Positions 43,972 to 53,523 of a stretch of DNA of 64,000 nt are shown here, piece after piece. Position 1 is the stretch's first letter. Each line of letters opens with the position of its first letter. The DNA is from Planctomycetota bacterium (lineage in GTDB: Bacteria; Planctomycetota; GCA-2746535), in NCBI GenBank assembly GCA_002746535.1, contig NVWA01000030.1, positions 156-64,155 on the forward strand, read 5' to 3'. Position numbers and translations under genes: made by a program. The notes beneath the pieces were generated by a model, which was not told the origin of the DNA, did not search any database, and saw nothing but the letters and a program-made list of their open reading frames with translations.

Positions 43972-45099
43972 ATGATAAATCAAAATGAATCTTTATATTT
44001 TTCAACAACAGAAAAATTTATGAATAGTATTAAAAATTTAAATCCTGCAGAAAAAATTAAACCTATCGATATTCTTTGTGGTCCAAAGGCTTCTTTAAAT
44101 TCAAAAAGTGCTTTTTATACAGCTTATTTTTTGAGGCACTATTTAAACCTCAATGTATCAAAGAAAATCATCTCAAATATTGAAAATTCAATTCGTAAGA
44201 AATCTAAATCTCTAGAAGAAGGAGGAACTTATCCCGTACCATCATATAATTGCGATAAATTACTTCCAAAAGATTTTAAAGAAATATTTCTTAAATCTCA
44301 ATCGCCTGTTGTCATAAAAGGTCTTGCTAAAAATTGGCCTTGTGTAAAAACATGGTCACCATCATTTTTTTCTGATCATTACGGCCAAGAAATGGTTCGT
44401 ACAAGATTGTTGGCCAGCCAAAATAGTAGTGAAGGGTTAGAGGCAATGAATATACCGATGAAAGATCTTTGTGATGATATAAAAAATGATGGGGAAATGC
44501 AAGGCGCTGCTTTGGAGGATATCATTGTCAAGCATCAATCATTAAAATCCCATCTACAAACTGATGAGCTTCAAAAATATATAAAAGGACATTTTCTGGG
44601 AAAAATTATTGCAACTCAAATATACATGTCAGGTTCAAAAGCGAGATCAGCATTTCATTGTGCCCCCGGAGGGAATCTATTTATTCAAGTTTATGGTAGA
44701 AAAAAATGGACCTTTGTAAATCCTAAGCACACCATTTGGATGCAACCATTCAGAAGAAATGATATGATATCTGCCGGCTCTTCCGCCGATTCAAGATTAA
44801 ATGCAGCTCAAAATGATGAGAATGGCCATGACTTATTTAAGTATATACCTAAATACGAAATTGACCTAGAACCTGGTGATGTACTTTTTTCTCCACAATG
44901 GTGGTGGCATGAAGTAGATAATCATTCTCCAGCCATTGGTGTAGCCTGTAGATTTTTGACAAATATCTTTGCAAATAACCCAGCCTTTACGTTAACGAGC
45001 TTCTTTGATCTAAACTCAATCAAATTAAATATTCAATTAATGTCGAAAGGGCACGGGTCTGATGCGATTCTATCAAAATCATTATTTCCAACAAAATAG
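43972..45099 (+). CDS. JmjC/cupin-8 domain Fe(II)/2-oxoglutarate oxygenase-like protein with HxA motif
   Basis: 375 residues. The first ~100 residues are helical. The core is a cupin-8/JmjC domain: PVVIKGLAKNWPCVKTWSPS, FHCAPGGNLFIQVYGRKKW (229-246) and LEPGDVLFSPQWWWHEVDNH. The usual metal-binding HxD is H229-C230-A231, so the carboxylate is missing, while H313 and nearby aromatic residues are kept. An HxA/HxG triad is known in Fe(II)/2OG halogenases, but loss of activity is an alternative. It is monocistronic, preceded by a near-perfect sigma-54 promoter at 43914-43929 and GGAG, which ties it to the surrounding sigma-54 regulon. Confidence 0.78.
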   Translation: MINQNESLYFSTTEKFMNSIKNLNPAEKIKPIDILCGPKASLNSKSAFYTAYFLRHYLNLNVSKKIISNIENSIRKKSKSLEEGGTYPVPSYNCDKLLPKDFKEIFLKSQSPVVIKGLAKNWPCVKTWSPSFFSDHYGQEMVRTRLLASQNSSEGLEAMNIPMKDLCDDIKNDGEMQGAALEDIIVKHQSLKSHLQTDELQKYIKGHFLGKIIATQIYMSGSKARSAFHCAPGGNLFIQVYGRKKWTFVNPKHTIWMQPFRRNDMISAGSSADSRLNAAQNDENGHDLFKYIPKYEIDLEPGDVLFSPQWWWHEVDNHSPAIGVACRFLTNIFANNPAFTLTSFFDLNSIKLNIQLMSKGHGSDAILSKSLFPTK

Positions 45100-45319
45100 T
45101 TCAAACTATTTTCTATTTTTATTATTATGAACTTAATTTGTTGCTGAGGTTGGTCTATCTATTTCTAATGAGATGTGTTTATAAAGCCCTAAATTGATTA
45201 AACTTGAAATTAGTTTTGCCAAATAATTAATCACACTATTAGCGATAAACACTAAAGGTAATCCGTGCAGGATAAAAAACCTACTAACCATTGACTTAAT
45301 GTATAAGTATTCTACAAGA

Positions 45320-46696
45320 TCAAGAATTCATCAATTTATTTTCAGGCTGATAAATTCTGGCAGCTTTACTCCTGCCTCCTTCCCAAATGTTAAATTCATT
45401 TTCTGCATATTGATTGAAAAAGTCATTTAGCTTTGAAGACAAATCTTTTATAGTGCTACCCATTGAATCATCATTGATGATATTTTTTAATTCTTCTGGA
45501 TCTGTTTTTAAATTATAGAGATCATCAGGACCTTCTGGAAATCGCTGAGTAAATTTCCAACATTTTGTTCTGATCGTTCTTGTGTTTTCATACTCATGAA
45601 AAGTAGTATCAACACCCCATTCAGAAGAATTCCCTTTTAGTAAAGCGGCATAACTTTTACCAGGTAAGGGTAGATTGGAGGTCATGTCTATATTTAAAAG
45701 TTCTAAAATGGAAGGATACATATCATAATGGCAAGTTTGTATATCAAGTCGTTTTCCAGCTGGAATGACATTTGGATGACGATAAATTAATGGGACGCGT
45801 AAGTTTTGATCATACATTGCCAGTGGTCGGCCATGATCAGACATTCCCCAATAACCATGATGCCCTGCACATAAACCATGATCGGCCGTATAGATAATCA
45901 GTGTATTGTCTGATAAATTTAGTTTATCGACAGTATCTAAAATTTCCCCAACACCATCATCTACGCCACTAATAGCACAAGAATAACTTCGCATAGCTGT
46001 TTTGTTATTCACGCAATCCCCATTTTTTTTTACCCACGGATGAACTTCTTCTCTGGGAAAACAATTTAATTCTTTATCTTCATAATATTTTGTATGTTTG
46101 TTTTTATGGCCAACTCTCATATCGCCATCAAGACCATATGGTCCATTAAATCCCACGTAAAGAAAAAATGGTTCATCTTTATTCTGTTCAATAAACTCTA
46201 CGGCATGATTCGTAATAGCATCCGTGTAATACCCCTTTTCCTTATAAACGTCACCTTTCCAAATGGCCTCCGAATTATAAAAACTTTTCGTATGGCCTTC
46301 TGGCTTAGCAAACCAGTAATCAAAACCGAGTTGAGGGGACATGCTTTTTCCTAAATGCCATTTCCCGACCATTCCACATTTATAATCTTCGGCATTTAAT
46401 TTTTCTGGAATATTATCAAATTCTTCTATGGTACAATAAGCATCAGGACCCATTTGAGAATTCGGCGATTCTGCTCCGAGCCAATTATGAACGCCATGCT
46501 GACTAGGCATTAAACCTGTTAAACAAGAAGCTCGATTGGGCGAGCATACAGGATTAGGGCAAAAAGCTTCATTAAAAATAACACCCTCTCGAGCAAGACG
46601 ATCAATATGGGGTGTTTTTATTTCTTTATTTCCATAACACCCTAATGTCCATGGGCTTTGGTTATCGGAAATCATAAAGATTATATTTGGTTTCAT
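45320..46696 (-). CDS. Type I (formylglycine) sulfatase
   Basis: ATG at 46696 begins KPNIIFMISDNQSPWTLGCY; the longer frame to 46753 overlaps the GNAT gene. The sulfatase signature is VCSPNRASCLTG, with C51 in C-S-P-N-R to be converted to formylglycine by an anaerobic or aerobic maturase elsewhere. The metal site uses D11-N12 (usually Asp-Asp). Later motifs are KWHLGKS, TADHGLCAGHHGYWGMSDHG and PWTLGCYGN. No signal peptide is visible, so it would act in the cytoplasm unless the start is longer. The start overlaps the GNAT stop as ATGA, so the two are coupled. Confidence 0.92.
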   Translation of the reverse strand: MKPNIIFMISDNQSPWTLGCYGNKEIKTPHIDRLAREGVIFNEAFCPNPVCSPNRASCLTGLMPSQHGVHNWLGAESPNSQMGPDAYCTIEEFDNIPEKLNAEDYKCGMVGKWHLGKSMSPQLGFDYWFAKPEGHTKSFYNSEAIWKGDVYKEKGYYTDAITNHAVEFIEQNKDEPFFLYVGFNGPYGLDGDMRVGHKNKHTKYYEDKELNCFPREEVHPWVKKNGDCVNNKTAMRSYSCAISGVDDGVGEILDTVDKLNLSDNTLIIYTADHGLCAGHHGYWGMSDHGRPLAMYDQNLRVPLIYRHPNVIPAGKRLDIQTCHYDMYPSILELLNIDMTSNLPLPGKSYAALLKGNSSEWGVDTTFHEYENTRTIRTKCWKFTQRFPEGPDDLYNLKTDPEELKNIINDDSMGSTIKDLSSKLNDFFNQYAENEFNIWEGGRSKAARIYQPENKLMNS

Positions 46697-47247
46697 GCAA
46701 GTTCCTTTCTTGCAGTTTGATTCATATTTAAACTTGCAAATACAGTATTCCATCTTTCCTTCATATCTGACAGATGGAACAAAGGCTCAAAGCCAAGGTT
46801 TAGATATGTCTTAATAGCAGCTAATCGAAAATCATCTGTTTTTAAATAAATATTTTTATATTTTAAATTGATACACCTTTGTAAAACATTCGCGCAGACA
46901 ATGCTTCCGAGATTTAATCCTCTATGCTTTTTATCGCAAGCAACCCATCCTAATTGTGTACCATCGGGAAAATGTTCAGACTCATCAAGGCATGCCATGG
47001 CAGTCGCTACAATTTGTTTGCTGGCAACATGTTCAACAAAAATTATATTGTCTGTTGTTGTATTCGACAAAACATTATCAAGTGTACTTTGTTCCCAGTC
47101 AAATTCGGTACTTATCATTAATGAAATATATTTTTCATTATCTTTACTTTGATAGGTTCTTACCCTATAGTCTTCGGGTAACTCATGCTTATCGGACCGA
47201 CTGATTGTTTGCCCTTCAGGCCAATACATTTGTAATTGATTCGACAT
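46693..47247 (-). CDS. GNAT-family N-acetyltransferase
   Basis: 184 residues with the acetyl-CoA-binding fold: YRVRTYQSKDNEKYISLM opening, VACDKKHRGLNLGSIVCANV (the R/Q-x-x-G-x-G/A loop as HRGLNLG) and LKTDDFRLAAIKTYLNLGFE then PLF. It looks like a mycothiol-synthase/RimI-type acetyltransferase acting on a small molecule. It is first in an operon with a sulfatase and overlaps it by 4 bp, suggesting a joint step on a sulfated amino sugar or similar. Confidence 0.83.
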   Translation of the reverse strand: MSNQLQMYWPEGQTISRSDKHELPEDYRVRTYQSKDNEKYISLMISTEFDWEQSTLDNVLSNTTTDNIIFVEHVASKQIVATAMACLDESEHFPDGTQLGWVACDKKHRGLNLGSIVCANVLQRCINLKYKNIYLKTDDFRLAAIKTYLNLGFEPLFHLSDMKERWNTVFASLNMNQTARKELA

Positions 47248-47433
47248 AATTTATTTTCCATTAAGATTTTTAACTTTGAATTAGTATGAATTATGATTTT
47301 TTATTGATTAATACAATAGACTATCTTGCATATAATTTGTATAATAATGCATTAAATATATTATATTAACCTATTTGAGTCATTTATTAGCTATAATTAT
47401 TTTTAATAATGTATATAAATGCATTACTGAAAG

Positions 47434-48294
47434 GTGAGAATTCTGGAAACTCATATCTCAAAAGGTTCATCATGGTTAAATAAAGATACGCCGCAGATGC
47501 AACTTTTAGGAAGCTATCAAGTTATTAGAGAAAATATTGGCTCCTTTGTATCAAAGACAAAATACTGGACACTAGATTTTACAATTACCTATGGCGGAGA
47601 ATATTTCGTTAACGATAACGAAAAAAGATGGGAGAGGATTCCCAAGCTTGGTAGATTATATCCTCCTAATACAAAAATCGAATACATTACGACATCAGTG
47701 AAAAAGCCCATCAAGACTTTGTATATTTTTTTTAATGAAAATGGTAGCAAAATTTTAAATAAATATGATTGGGATCATCAAGACCATATAAGATTTATTG
47801 ATAAAAATCAATTACTCCAGAATAGGCTGCAAAAAATCGTAAACACATCTATTGATTTTGGTGAAGATCATTTTTATCTAGCACAAGGTTATTTTTATCA
47901 AGTTCTTAATCTTTTGCTTACTAGTAATTTTTCCCATTCGAATGAATATAGTATTCAGAATAAACCTGTGATTAGGAACAAAGACTTTTCAACTAAAGTT
48001 AAACACCTTCTCGAAGAGAATATCAATCATAAAATCACACTCGAAGAAATCGCAAGTGAACTAAATATCAGCAAATCAAATTTATCTCATAGATATAGTT
48101 TTGAAAATGGAGAATCACCACTGGTAACTCATTCGAAATTAAAAATTGAAAGAGCCAAAATATATTTACTTAATGGTGAAAGCCATAAATCGATTGCAGA
48201 TGCTTTGGGATACTCGGATGTTTACCATTTTTCAAAAAACTTTAAAATCATCACAGGTAAATCTCCATCAGCTTTTAAAAAAGAATTTAACTGA
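47434..48294 (+). CDS. AraC-family transcriptional regulator
   Basis: AraC DNA-binding domain at the C-terminus: NHKITLEEIASELNISKSNL then SHRYSFENGESPL, and ESHKSIADALGYSDVYHFSK then NFKIITGKSPSAFKKEF. The N-terminal half is a cupin-like sensor (WTLDFTITYGGEYFVNDNEK). The start is uncertain: GTG 47434 opens the frame, but AAAGGTGAG immediately around it would better serve a non-ATG start a few codons later. Divergent from the GNAT/sulfatase operon, which it probably controls. Confidence 0.85.
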   Translation: MRILETHISKGSSWLNKDTPQMQLLGSYQVIRENIGSFVSKTKYWTLDFTITYGGEYFVNDNEKRWERIPKLGRLYPPNTKIEYITTSVKKPIKTLYIFFNENGSKILNKYDWDHQDHIRFIDKNQLLQNRLQKIVNTSIDFGEDHFYLAQGYFYQVLNLLLTSNFSHSNEYSIQNKPVIRNKDFSTKVKHLLEENINHKITLEEIASELNISKSNLSHRYSFENGESPLVTHSKLKIERAKIYLLNGESHKSIADALGYSDVYHFSKNFKIITGKSPSAFKKEFN

Positions 48295-48456
48295 TCAAAA
48301 CAGAGTTGCGAGAATAATAAATCTCTATTTATTTTGTTGGGGGTGGTGTCTGCAGAGGAGTCGATTATAAATTTTATGTTTAGTTCTAATGGACTAATGT
48401 TCAAAGCCAATAGAATTCATAATATAATTTACTTCAACCATTAAAGGAAAATAACT

Positions 48457-49458
48457 ATGGAGCTTCCAATAAACCCATTAGCACGCTTTATTGATATATA
48501 TGAAGAATTAAATAAAACCAAAGGTTACTTTGTCGACTCGTCATCTTTAAGGTTTGCCGCAATTACGGCACTTTGTTGCAAAGGCGAAGCGTCAGATGTG
48601 GCAAGGCAAATACGCTCAAAAGGTGATGAAATTAAAGAATTATCAGGTTGGTTTGGTGAATTAAATTCACCGTTAAGATTTATCGTAAGTAGCATACTGG
48701 TTCTAAACGATGATGATGCGGCTGATTTTCTTGATGAAGTGAAAAGAGTTGGCAAAATGTTTCGTGAAGCCGATCTTAGGCGTGGAGGAATATATGAAAC
48801 TATGGCAATTCTTCTTTTAAGAATAAATGGGAACAAAGAACCTATTCAGCAGGACGTTATAATCAAATTCAAAGAAATTTATGAACAAATGAAGAAGCAC
48901 CATTGGTGGCTTACTGGGCCGGATGATTTCCCCGCTTGTGCTGCCTTAACAGGTATAAATGAACAGCCTCCTAAAGTTTGTGATACTGTCGAAAGAATAT
49001 ATCAAGCATTAAAGTCTAAAGGATTTTCTTCTGGCGATCCTTTGCAAACAGCAGCGAATCTTCTTTATCTTTCCAATCTTGACCCAAATGAAGCCGCATC
49101 AAGGTATCATAACATCTCAACTTTATTTAAGCAAAAAGGTGTGTCTATTTGGCAATCTGATTATGACGAACTTGCAATACTTAGTTTCTTAGATCATTCT
49201 GCAGAAGTTATTGTTACAAGGGTTCTTGAGCATAGAGAAAGAATGAAAGAGCTTCGGCCTCAACCAGATATTAACATCACATTTAATCTTGCAGCTGGGA
49301 TTACTTTTCTGGAACTCGTTCAGCGTGATAAGAGTCATGAGCTAATCACAGGAGCAAAAGCGTTGATTGATATGCAGAATGTAATTAATGCTCAGCAGGC
49401 TGCCGCCGCATCTGCTGCTTCCTCTGCTTGTGTTGTTTCAGCTTCTGCTAGCGGATAA
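48457..49458 (+). CDS. DUF4003 family protein
   Basis: 333 residues, all-helical: LARFIDIYEELNKTKGYFVD, FAAITALCCKGEASDVARQI, HWWLTGPDDFPACAALTGIN and DPLQTAANLLYLSNLDPNEA. It ends in an Ala/Gln/Ser-rich stretch (NAQQAAAASAASSACVVSAS). The TGPDD-PACA and PLQTAANLL motifs match DUF4003, known mainly from Firmicutes and of unknown function. The G+C content is a little above the neighbours, which hints at transfer. AAAGGAAAA precedes the ATG, and a hairpin terminator follows at 49501-49524. Confidence 0.8.
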   Translation: MELPINPLARFIDIYEELNKTKGYFVDSSSLRFAAITALCCKGEASDVARQIRSKGDEIKELSGWFGELNSPLRFIVSSILVLNDDDAADFLDEVKRVGKMFREADLRRGGIYETMAILLLRINGNKEPIQQDVIIKFKEIYEQMKKHHWWLTGPDDFPACAALTGINEQPPKVCDTVERIYQALKSKGFSSGDPLQTAANLLYLSNLDPNEAASRYHNISTLFKQKGVSIWQSDYDELAILSFLDHSAEVIVTRVLEHRERMKELRPQPDINITFNLAAGITFLELVQRDKSHELITGAKALIDMQNVINAQQAAAASAASSACVVSASASG

Positions 49459-49500
49459 TCACGACAGAGATGTAGGAATGGAACTTTATGGTTTTTGTAT

Positions 49501-49524
49501 AAAGCCCTCTAATAGAGGTGCTTT
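49501..49524. terminator. Hairpin terminator after the DUF4003 gene
   Basis: AAAGC and CCTCTA pair with TAGAGG and GCTTT, leaving a minimal loop, 42 bp after the stop. A T-rich stretch follows at distance. Confidence 0.55.
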
Positions 49525-49557
49525 GGTCAATAAAAATTAAGGGACGTCCTTTATTTA

Positions 49558-49583
49558 TTTTTATGGTCTGTCCTTTATTCTCT
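49558..49583. repeat. 26-bp direct repeat, copy 1
   Basis: Contains TTATGGTCTGTCC and TTTATTCTCT. An identical copy lies at 52455-52480. The core is preceded here by GGGACGTCC. Confidence 0.6.
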
Positions 49584-49634
49584 CTTATGTATAAAGATTC
49601 TGTTTTTTTATTTTTCAATTCACATGAGTATAGG

Positions 49635-50048
49635 ATGTATTTCATCTTGTCTTTTATGTTTATTGGAATGCTCTTTATTCCAATGTTTTCACCAAATCTA
49701 GGTTGGTGTGGTACATGCAATGAAGGTATTCTAGCATTTAGTCCATCGATCAAAGGATATAATGCAAATGTGGAAATACCATTTTTAAGGTTTCCTTTCT
49801 GGTGCGTTTATTTATTTATTATTTGTTTATTTTATGTGAAGTATTTACTGAATGAGGCTATTATAGATGTTAACTATAAACCTTTTCTAGTATTAATTTC
49901 AATCCCGTTAGTTATTTTTATTTATGAGTCCATAATTGTATGTTTTCTTGATAGCAAAATAATTTACTGGGGCTTTCCATTTTGTGTTGGTATTGTTCTT
50001 CTATCATTTGCTACAATAATTTTAACACTCAAAAAAAGTTATATATAA
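49635..50048 (+). CDS. Hypothetical membrane protein
   Basis: The frame opens at 49518, but its first part lies on a dispersed 26-bp repeat; the internal ATG at 49635 gives a ~137-residue protein. It has about four hydrophobic segments (YFILSFMFIGMLFIPMFS, FPFWCVYLFIICLFYVKYLL, FLVLISIPLVIFIYESIIVC, FCVGIVLLSFATIILTLK) and a GWCGTCNEG motif between the first two. No family is recognised and the ribosome-binding site is weak, so a chance frame in AT-rich DNA cannot be excluded. Confidence 0.4.
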   Translation: MYFILSFMFIGMLFIPMFSPNLGWCGTCNEGILAFSPSIKGYNANVEIPFLRFPFWCVYLFIICLFYVKYLLNEAIIDVNYKPFLVLISIPLVIFIYESIIVCFLDSKIIYWGFPFCVGIVLLSFATIILTLKKSYI

Positions 50049-50258
50049 ATACACCAACCTTTCCAAAACTCAGACGCGCGAGAGATGGTTGGTAATTTGT
50101 TTGGGTGGGGTGGAATGGTTGGTAGGTGGGATACTATTAATCGAAAGCGGGACTAGATAAGTCCAGAGGATTGCTATCTATAGTAGGGTGGGTGATTATA
50201 TATATTATTTTATTCTGATGACTTAAAAGTGGCCGTTGCATTGATTTATTAAGCATCT

Positions 50259-52100
50259 TCAGATCATAAACAGAATATCTTGTTCCGCGAGATCGGCTTC
50301 CACCACAAGTGAAAAGCCGTTCCAATGCCAATTAAAATTCTTAGTGTTAGCGACCACGACACGAATTGTGTTCAAACCTTCGCATAATGTTGCTTTTACT
50401 TTGAACAGATGGAACGGATCAGGTTGTTTCCTTCCATTGTCAGTGAATATCAGCTCATCATTTAAATAAAGTCGGATGGGGTCATCACAACCTAGTCGAA
50501 TCAGCGCATCTACACTGTGTGCTGCCCATAGTTTTGTTTCAGCACATGTGCAAATTTCAGAGAGAATGATACCATATGAAAAAGGGACTGGCCATATATA
50601 TCTGCGATGCATGTGGCACAAATCGACAAAGCCTTGTTGTGCAGTTTTCCTCCACGATTGTAAGGGCTTCTCAATGTTATGAGACGGTAAACCTTGAGCT
50701 GTTTCAGGAAAAGGGTTGCCTGGCGCAAAATCATCGATTCTAGCCAAGTCAAACGGCCCGGTGATCTTGTATATCATGTCATTTGATACAACAGGTGATG
50801 AGGGTTGTTCCTGATACCAAAAAGCGACTGCCTTTGCTGGTTGACTGGCAAAGGATCCCCAATTGAAAACAAAAGACTCCTCGAAAGGAATTGGCATGTC
50901 CAGGTGGTATCGATACCGTGCCGAGTGGCTGGGACAGCCACTAAAAGGGGTTAGGTTCCATATGCGCATGTAGGCCATATGGAAGTAATCTTCGCCACAA
51001 ATCCCATGCAATTGCCCTGCGGAATCTGCACCCGCGTCGAAGAGGATATTGTCTCCGCCTCCGTGATCATGGCCTGTGTCGAAAATATGTACGCCTACAA
51101 AATGTCCCTTACCTCGTATGGCGCAGCACTCAAAATCATCGTATCCATTTGTTTTTTCACATCGGAATTGTGCATGAAAATAACTCAAAGATTCAGAGGG
51201 TGGTGGCGTATCGTCATACTCAATACGAATATTAAAATGATACTTTTCCGTGAAGGATCCATAATCCATAGCGGCTAACAGTTGGATACCGACTCGAGTA
51301 TTGAAAGGCATTGGGAAATGAATAATTGCTTTTGAACCTAAGCGTTCAATGCAAGCATTGTTGAATTCACCTACCAAATAGCGAAGAGGTGCATCTACCT
51401 GGAAAGGACCATCGATTCGGTCTTCACTATCTCGAGGGCAGTCAAATGCAATCCGAAGTAGCAGACTGTCAAGGTCACTTCCAGAAATCACCAGCCGCCT
51501 GATGACCCCACCTCCTTCCAGCCATATGTTGTGGGGCGAGGCTTTGGTGAGTTCGAAATCCTCATCAAAAGATGTAGCGGTCTTTTCTGAATGCTGTTGT
51601 GGGGTGGGTGCAAAACCATATGTGATCTTGGGCTTGCCATTTTCACAGACTTGCTGGGGCAATGGCCAGGATTCCTCACTATCCAGCATATAATCTATTT
51701 GCCAATAAGGCCCATCACCCGTTTCGTCCACCGGTTCTGCTTCGATTCGTAGAGAAACTGTAAATTGAATTGGAATATAAAGATTGACGCTGCCATGGTC
51801 GTGGTACCCTCCTAGCGGAACATGCCTGTTAGAAATCTTTTCTGCTGCTAGGGCAAGCTCATGCGCAAAACCTGAAAGCAAAGGTTCTTTTCTGCCATCA
51901 GTAAAGATGTATATCTTGACACGATCCTTATTGGCGTGGGTGGTCCAAATATGTTTGAGGACGCCTCGTCCCTTAATATCCAAGATTGTTTCTCTCTCTG
52001 ATTTTGCTTGACCGATACCACTGACTTTCCCAACTCGATATGTCCGTGGCTTAAAGAGGGATTTAACGAAAGCTTCGCGTGCGTAATCCATAGATTTCAT
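50259..52100 (-). CDS. DUF2961 / glycoside hydrolase family 172-like protein
   Basis: 613 residues without a signal peptide. The first ~380 residues show the DUF2961 pattern: SGIGQAKSERETILDIKGRG, VLKHIWTTHANKDRVKIYIF and DETGDGPYWQIDYML, then FDCPRDSEDRIDGPFQVD and later HAQFRCEKTNGYDDFECCAI. DUF2961 was assigned to GH172, which includes difructose-dianhydride and D-arabinofuranosidase enzymes. The end (LWAAHSVDALIRLGCDDPIRLYLN) adds a PA14/jelly-roll-like module. Its base composition is clearly richer in G+C than its neighbours, suggesting acquisition or an isolated metabolic role. ORFs in other frames here are shadows. Confidence 0.78.
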   Translation of the reverse strand: MKSMDYAREAFVKSLFKPRTYRVGKVSGIGQAKSERETILDIKGRGVLKHIWTTHANKDRVKIYIFTDGRKEPLLSGFAHELALAAEKISNRHVPLGGYHDHGSVNLYIPIQFTVSLRIEAEPVDETGDGPYWQIDYMLDSEESWPLPQQVCENGKPKITYGFAPTPQQHSEKTATSFDEDFELTKASPHNIWLEGGGVIRRLVISGSDLDSLLLRIAFDCPRDSEDRIDGPFQVDAPLRYLVGEFNNACIERLGSKAIIHFPMPFNTRVGIQLLAAMDYGSFTEKYHFNIRIEYDDTPPPSESLSYFHAQFRCEKTNGYDDFECCAIRGKGHFVGVHIFDTGHDHGGGDNILFDAGADSAGQLHGICGEDYFHMAYMRIWNLTPFSGCPSHSARYRYHLDMPIPFEESFVFNWGSFASQPAKAVAFWYQEQPSSPVVSNDMIYKITGPFDLARIDDFAPGNPFPETAQGLPSHNIEKPLQSWRKTAQQGFVDLCHMHRRYIWPVPFSYGIILSEICTCAETKLWAAHSVDALIRLGCDDPIRLYLNDELIFTDNGRKQPDPFHLFKVKATLCEGLNTIRVVVANTKNFNWHWNGFSLVVEADLAEQDILFMI

Positions 52101-52454
52101 ATTCTACTCCTAGTTGCAATTATTTTGCTAATGATATAAATCAGTGTCACTTTAAGAGGACATTCCTGCGTAGAGTGGATTGCTGAGGTATTTGATATTA
52201 TATTGTAGTTCGCGCTTATGTAAAAGTTCCTATGTGAAGTGTTGTTACTGTACTATTTCAAGCTTAAATTCTTTTGTGGGCATTTACGAGGCAGACCTAT
52301 GAAAAAAAGAGGATGTGACGCACGGTGCCCCAAGGTGTTAATTTATTTTTTCTCTCCCTTATCTTTGATTTTGTTCAATGCTACTTTGCTTTCTTTGTGG
52401 TAGCCAATTTTAATACTAAGGATTCTGGTATTTCCAATATCGGCGGCAAATATC

Positions 52455-52480
52455 TTTTTATGGTCTGTCCTTTATTCTCT
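52455..52480. repeat. 26-bp direct repeat, copy 2
   Basis: Identical to 49558-49583. It ends one base before the desaturase stop at 52482. The rest of the 52101-52481 interval is AT-rich and shows no gene. Confidence 0.6.
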
Positions 52481-52481
52481 A

Positions 52482-53324
52482 TTAAATATTATTCTTTTCT
52501 AAAACATAGGTTGGCACACCTTTCACATCCCATACAATGCCTAGCACCTCTAAGACATAAATTATATAAAATGAAATATCTATCTCATACCAGTATAAGC
52601 CAGCACGAGCAGAACTGGGAAAGTGATGATGATTATTATGCCAACCTTCACCCATTGTTAATAAAGCAGAAATAAAATTGTTTTTAGAATGATCTTTCGT
52701 GGGAAACCTTGTTGTACCAAAAAGATGGAAAATGGAAGAGACCGACCAAGTCATGTGATATAATACTGTCGTTGAGACAAAAAAGCCTACCAGTAATAAT
52801 GGCCATCCACCTATTATAAAAAATAAGGTTGCCAAAATTAACGAAGGCAACATCCAAAGTCGCTCCAACCATACCAATTCTGGAAATCTTGTGAGATCTT
52901 TGATATTACTGTCATCAATGTCGTATTTCCTAATTACCCATAATACATGGGCCTCTAAAAAGCCATAAATAATTGGAGAATGAAGATCTTTCTTGGTATC
53001 GCTAAACTTGTGATGACTCCTATGTATACTTGCCCAACGCAATACACCACCTTGAAAACTCAAAACAGCTCCTATTGCCATTAAGAATTGAAATACTCTA
53101 GACGTTTTAAATGATCTATGGGAAAAATATCTATGATAACCAATAACAACAAAACTAAATCGTATTACAAAAAAAAGAAAACCAAGACTCCAACACCAAG
53201 CAGGGATTTCAATATAAAAAACAAAGACAGGTATAATTTGAAAGGAAAACACAACAAATGCAATTGGCCACTCTATAGATCTTTTATTATGAGGTACGGT
53301 AATATCATTATTTGGCAATTCCAT
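52482..53324 (-). CDS. Fatty acid desaturase (acyl-lipid/CoA delta-9 type), copy B
   Basis: 280 residues with the membrane desaturase fold and the three histidine boxes: GYHRYFSHRSF (H-X4-H), IHRSHHKFSD (H-X2-HH) and GWHNNHHHFP (H-X2-HH). Membrane helices include FVVFSFQIIPVFVFYI and LPSLILATLFFIIGG. It introduces a cis double bond in acyl chains using di-iron and an electron donor not in the window. The ATG is preceded by GGAGTAAA. It is a tandem duplicate of the gene at 53524-54396 and is likely co-expressed with the upstream FAD-oxidase/FeeM fusion, providing unsaturated acyl substrates. Confidence 0.92.
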   Translation of the reverse strand: MELPNNDITVPHNKRSIEWPIAFVVFSFQIIPVFVFYIEIPAWCWSLGFLFFVIRFSFVVIGYHRYFSHRSFKTSRVFQFLMAIGAVLSFQGGVLRWASIHRSHHKFSDTKKDLHSPIIYGFLEAHVLWVIRKYDIDDSNIKDLTRFPELVWLERLWMLPSLILATLFFIIGGWPLLLVGFFVSTTVLYHMTWSVSSIFHLFGTTRFPTKDHSKNNFISALLTMGEGWHNNHHHFPSSARAGLYWYEIDISFYIIYVLEVLGIVWDVKGVPTYVLEKNNI

Positions 53325-53523
53325 TTTACTCCTAATTCTAATAAAATTTAAGTCTGTTGTTTCTGCAAATACTATAAACGAGTTGATACATCCATCTGTA
53401 ATTAATTTTGCCTCTTCGTCAGAATCTGTGGATACATATATTCAGATGTATAAGTAAATTATTTCCCAAACATATGATTATATATCGCTGTACCCATAGG
53501 CTTGATCTGAAAATCTTAACACT

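Noticed and set aside
45133..45291. 52-codon minus-strand frame with a hydrophobic product after the sulfatase gene
   Set aside because: No ribosome-binding site and no recognised family; AT-rich sequence gives such frames by chance.
52325..52675. 116-codon plus-strand frame
   Set aside because: It runs antisense into the desaturase gene and crosses the 26-bp repeat; no ribosome-binding site.
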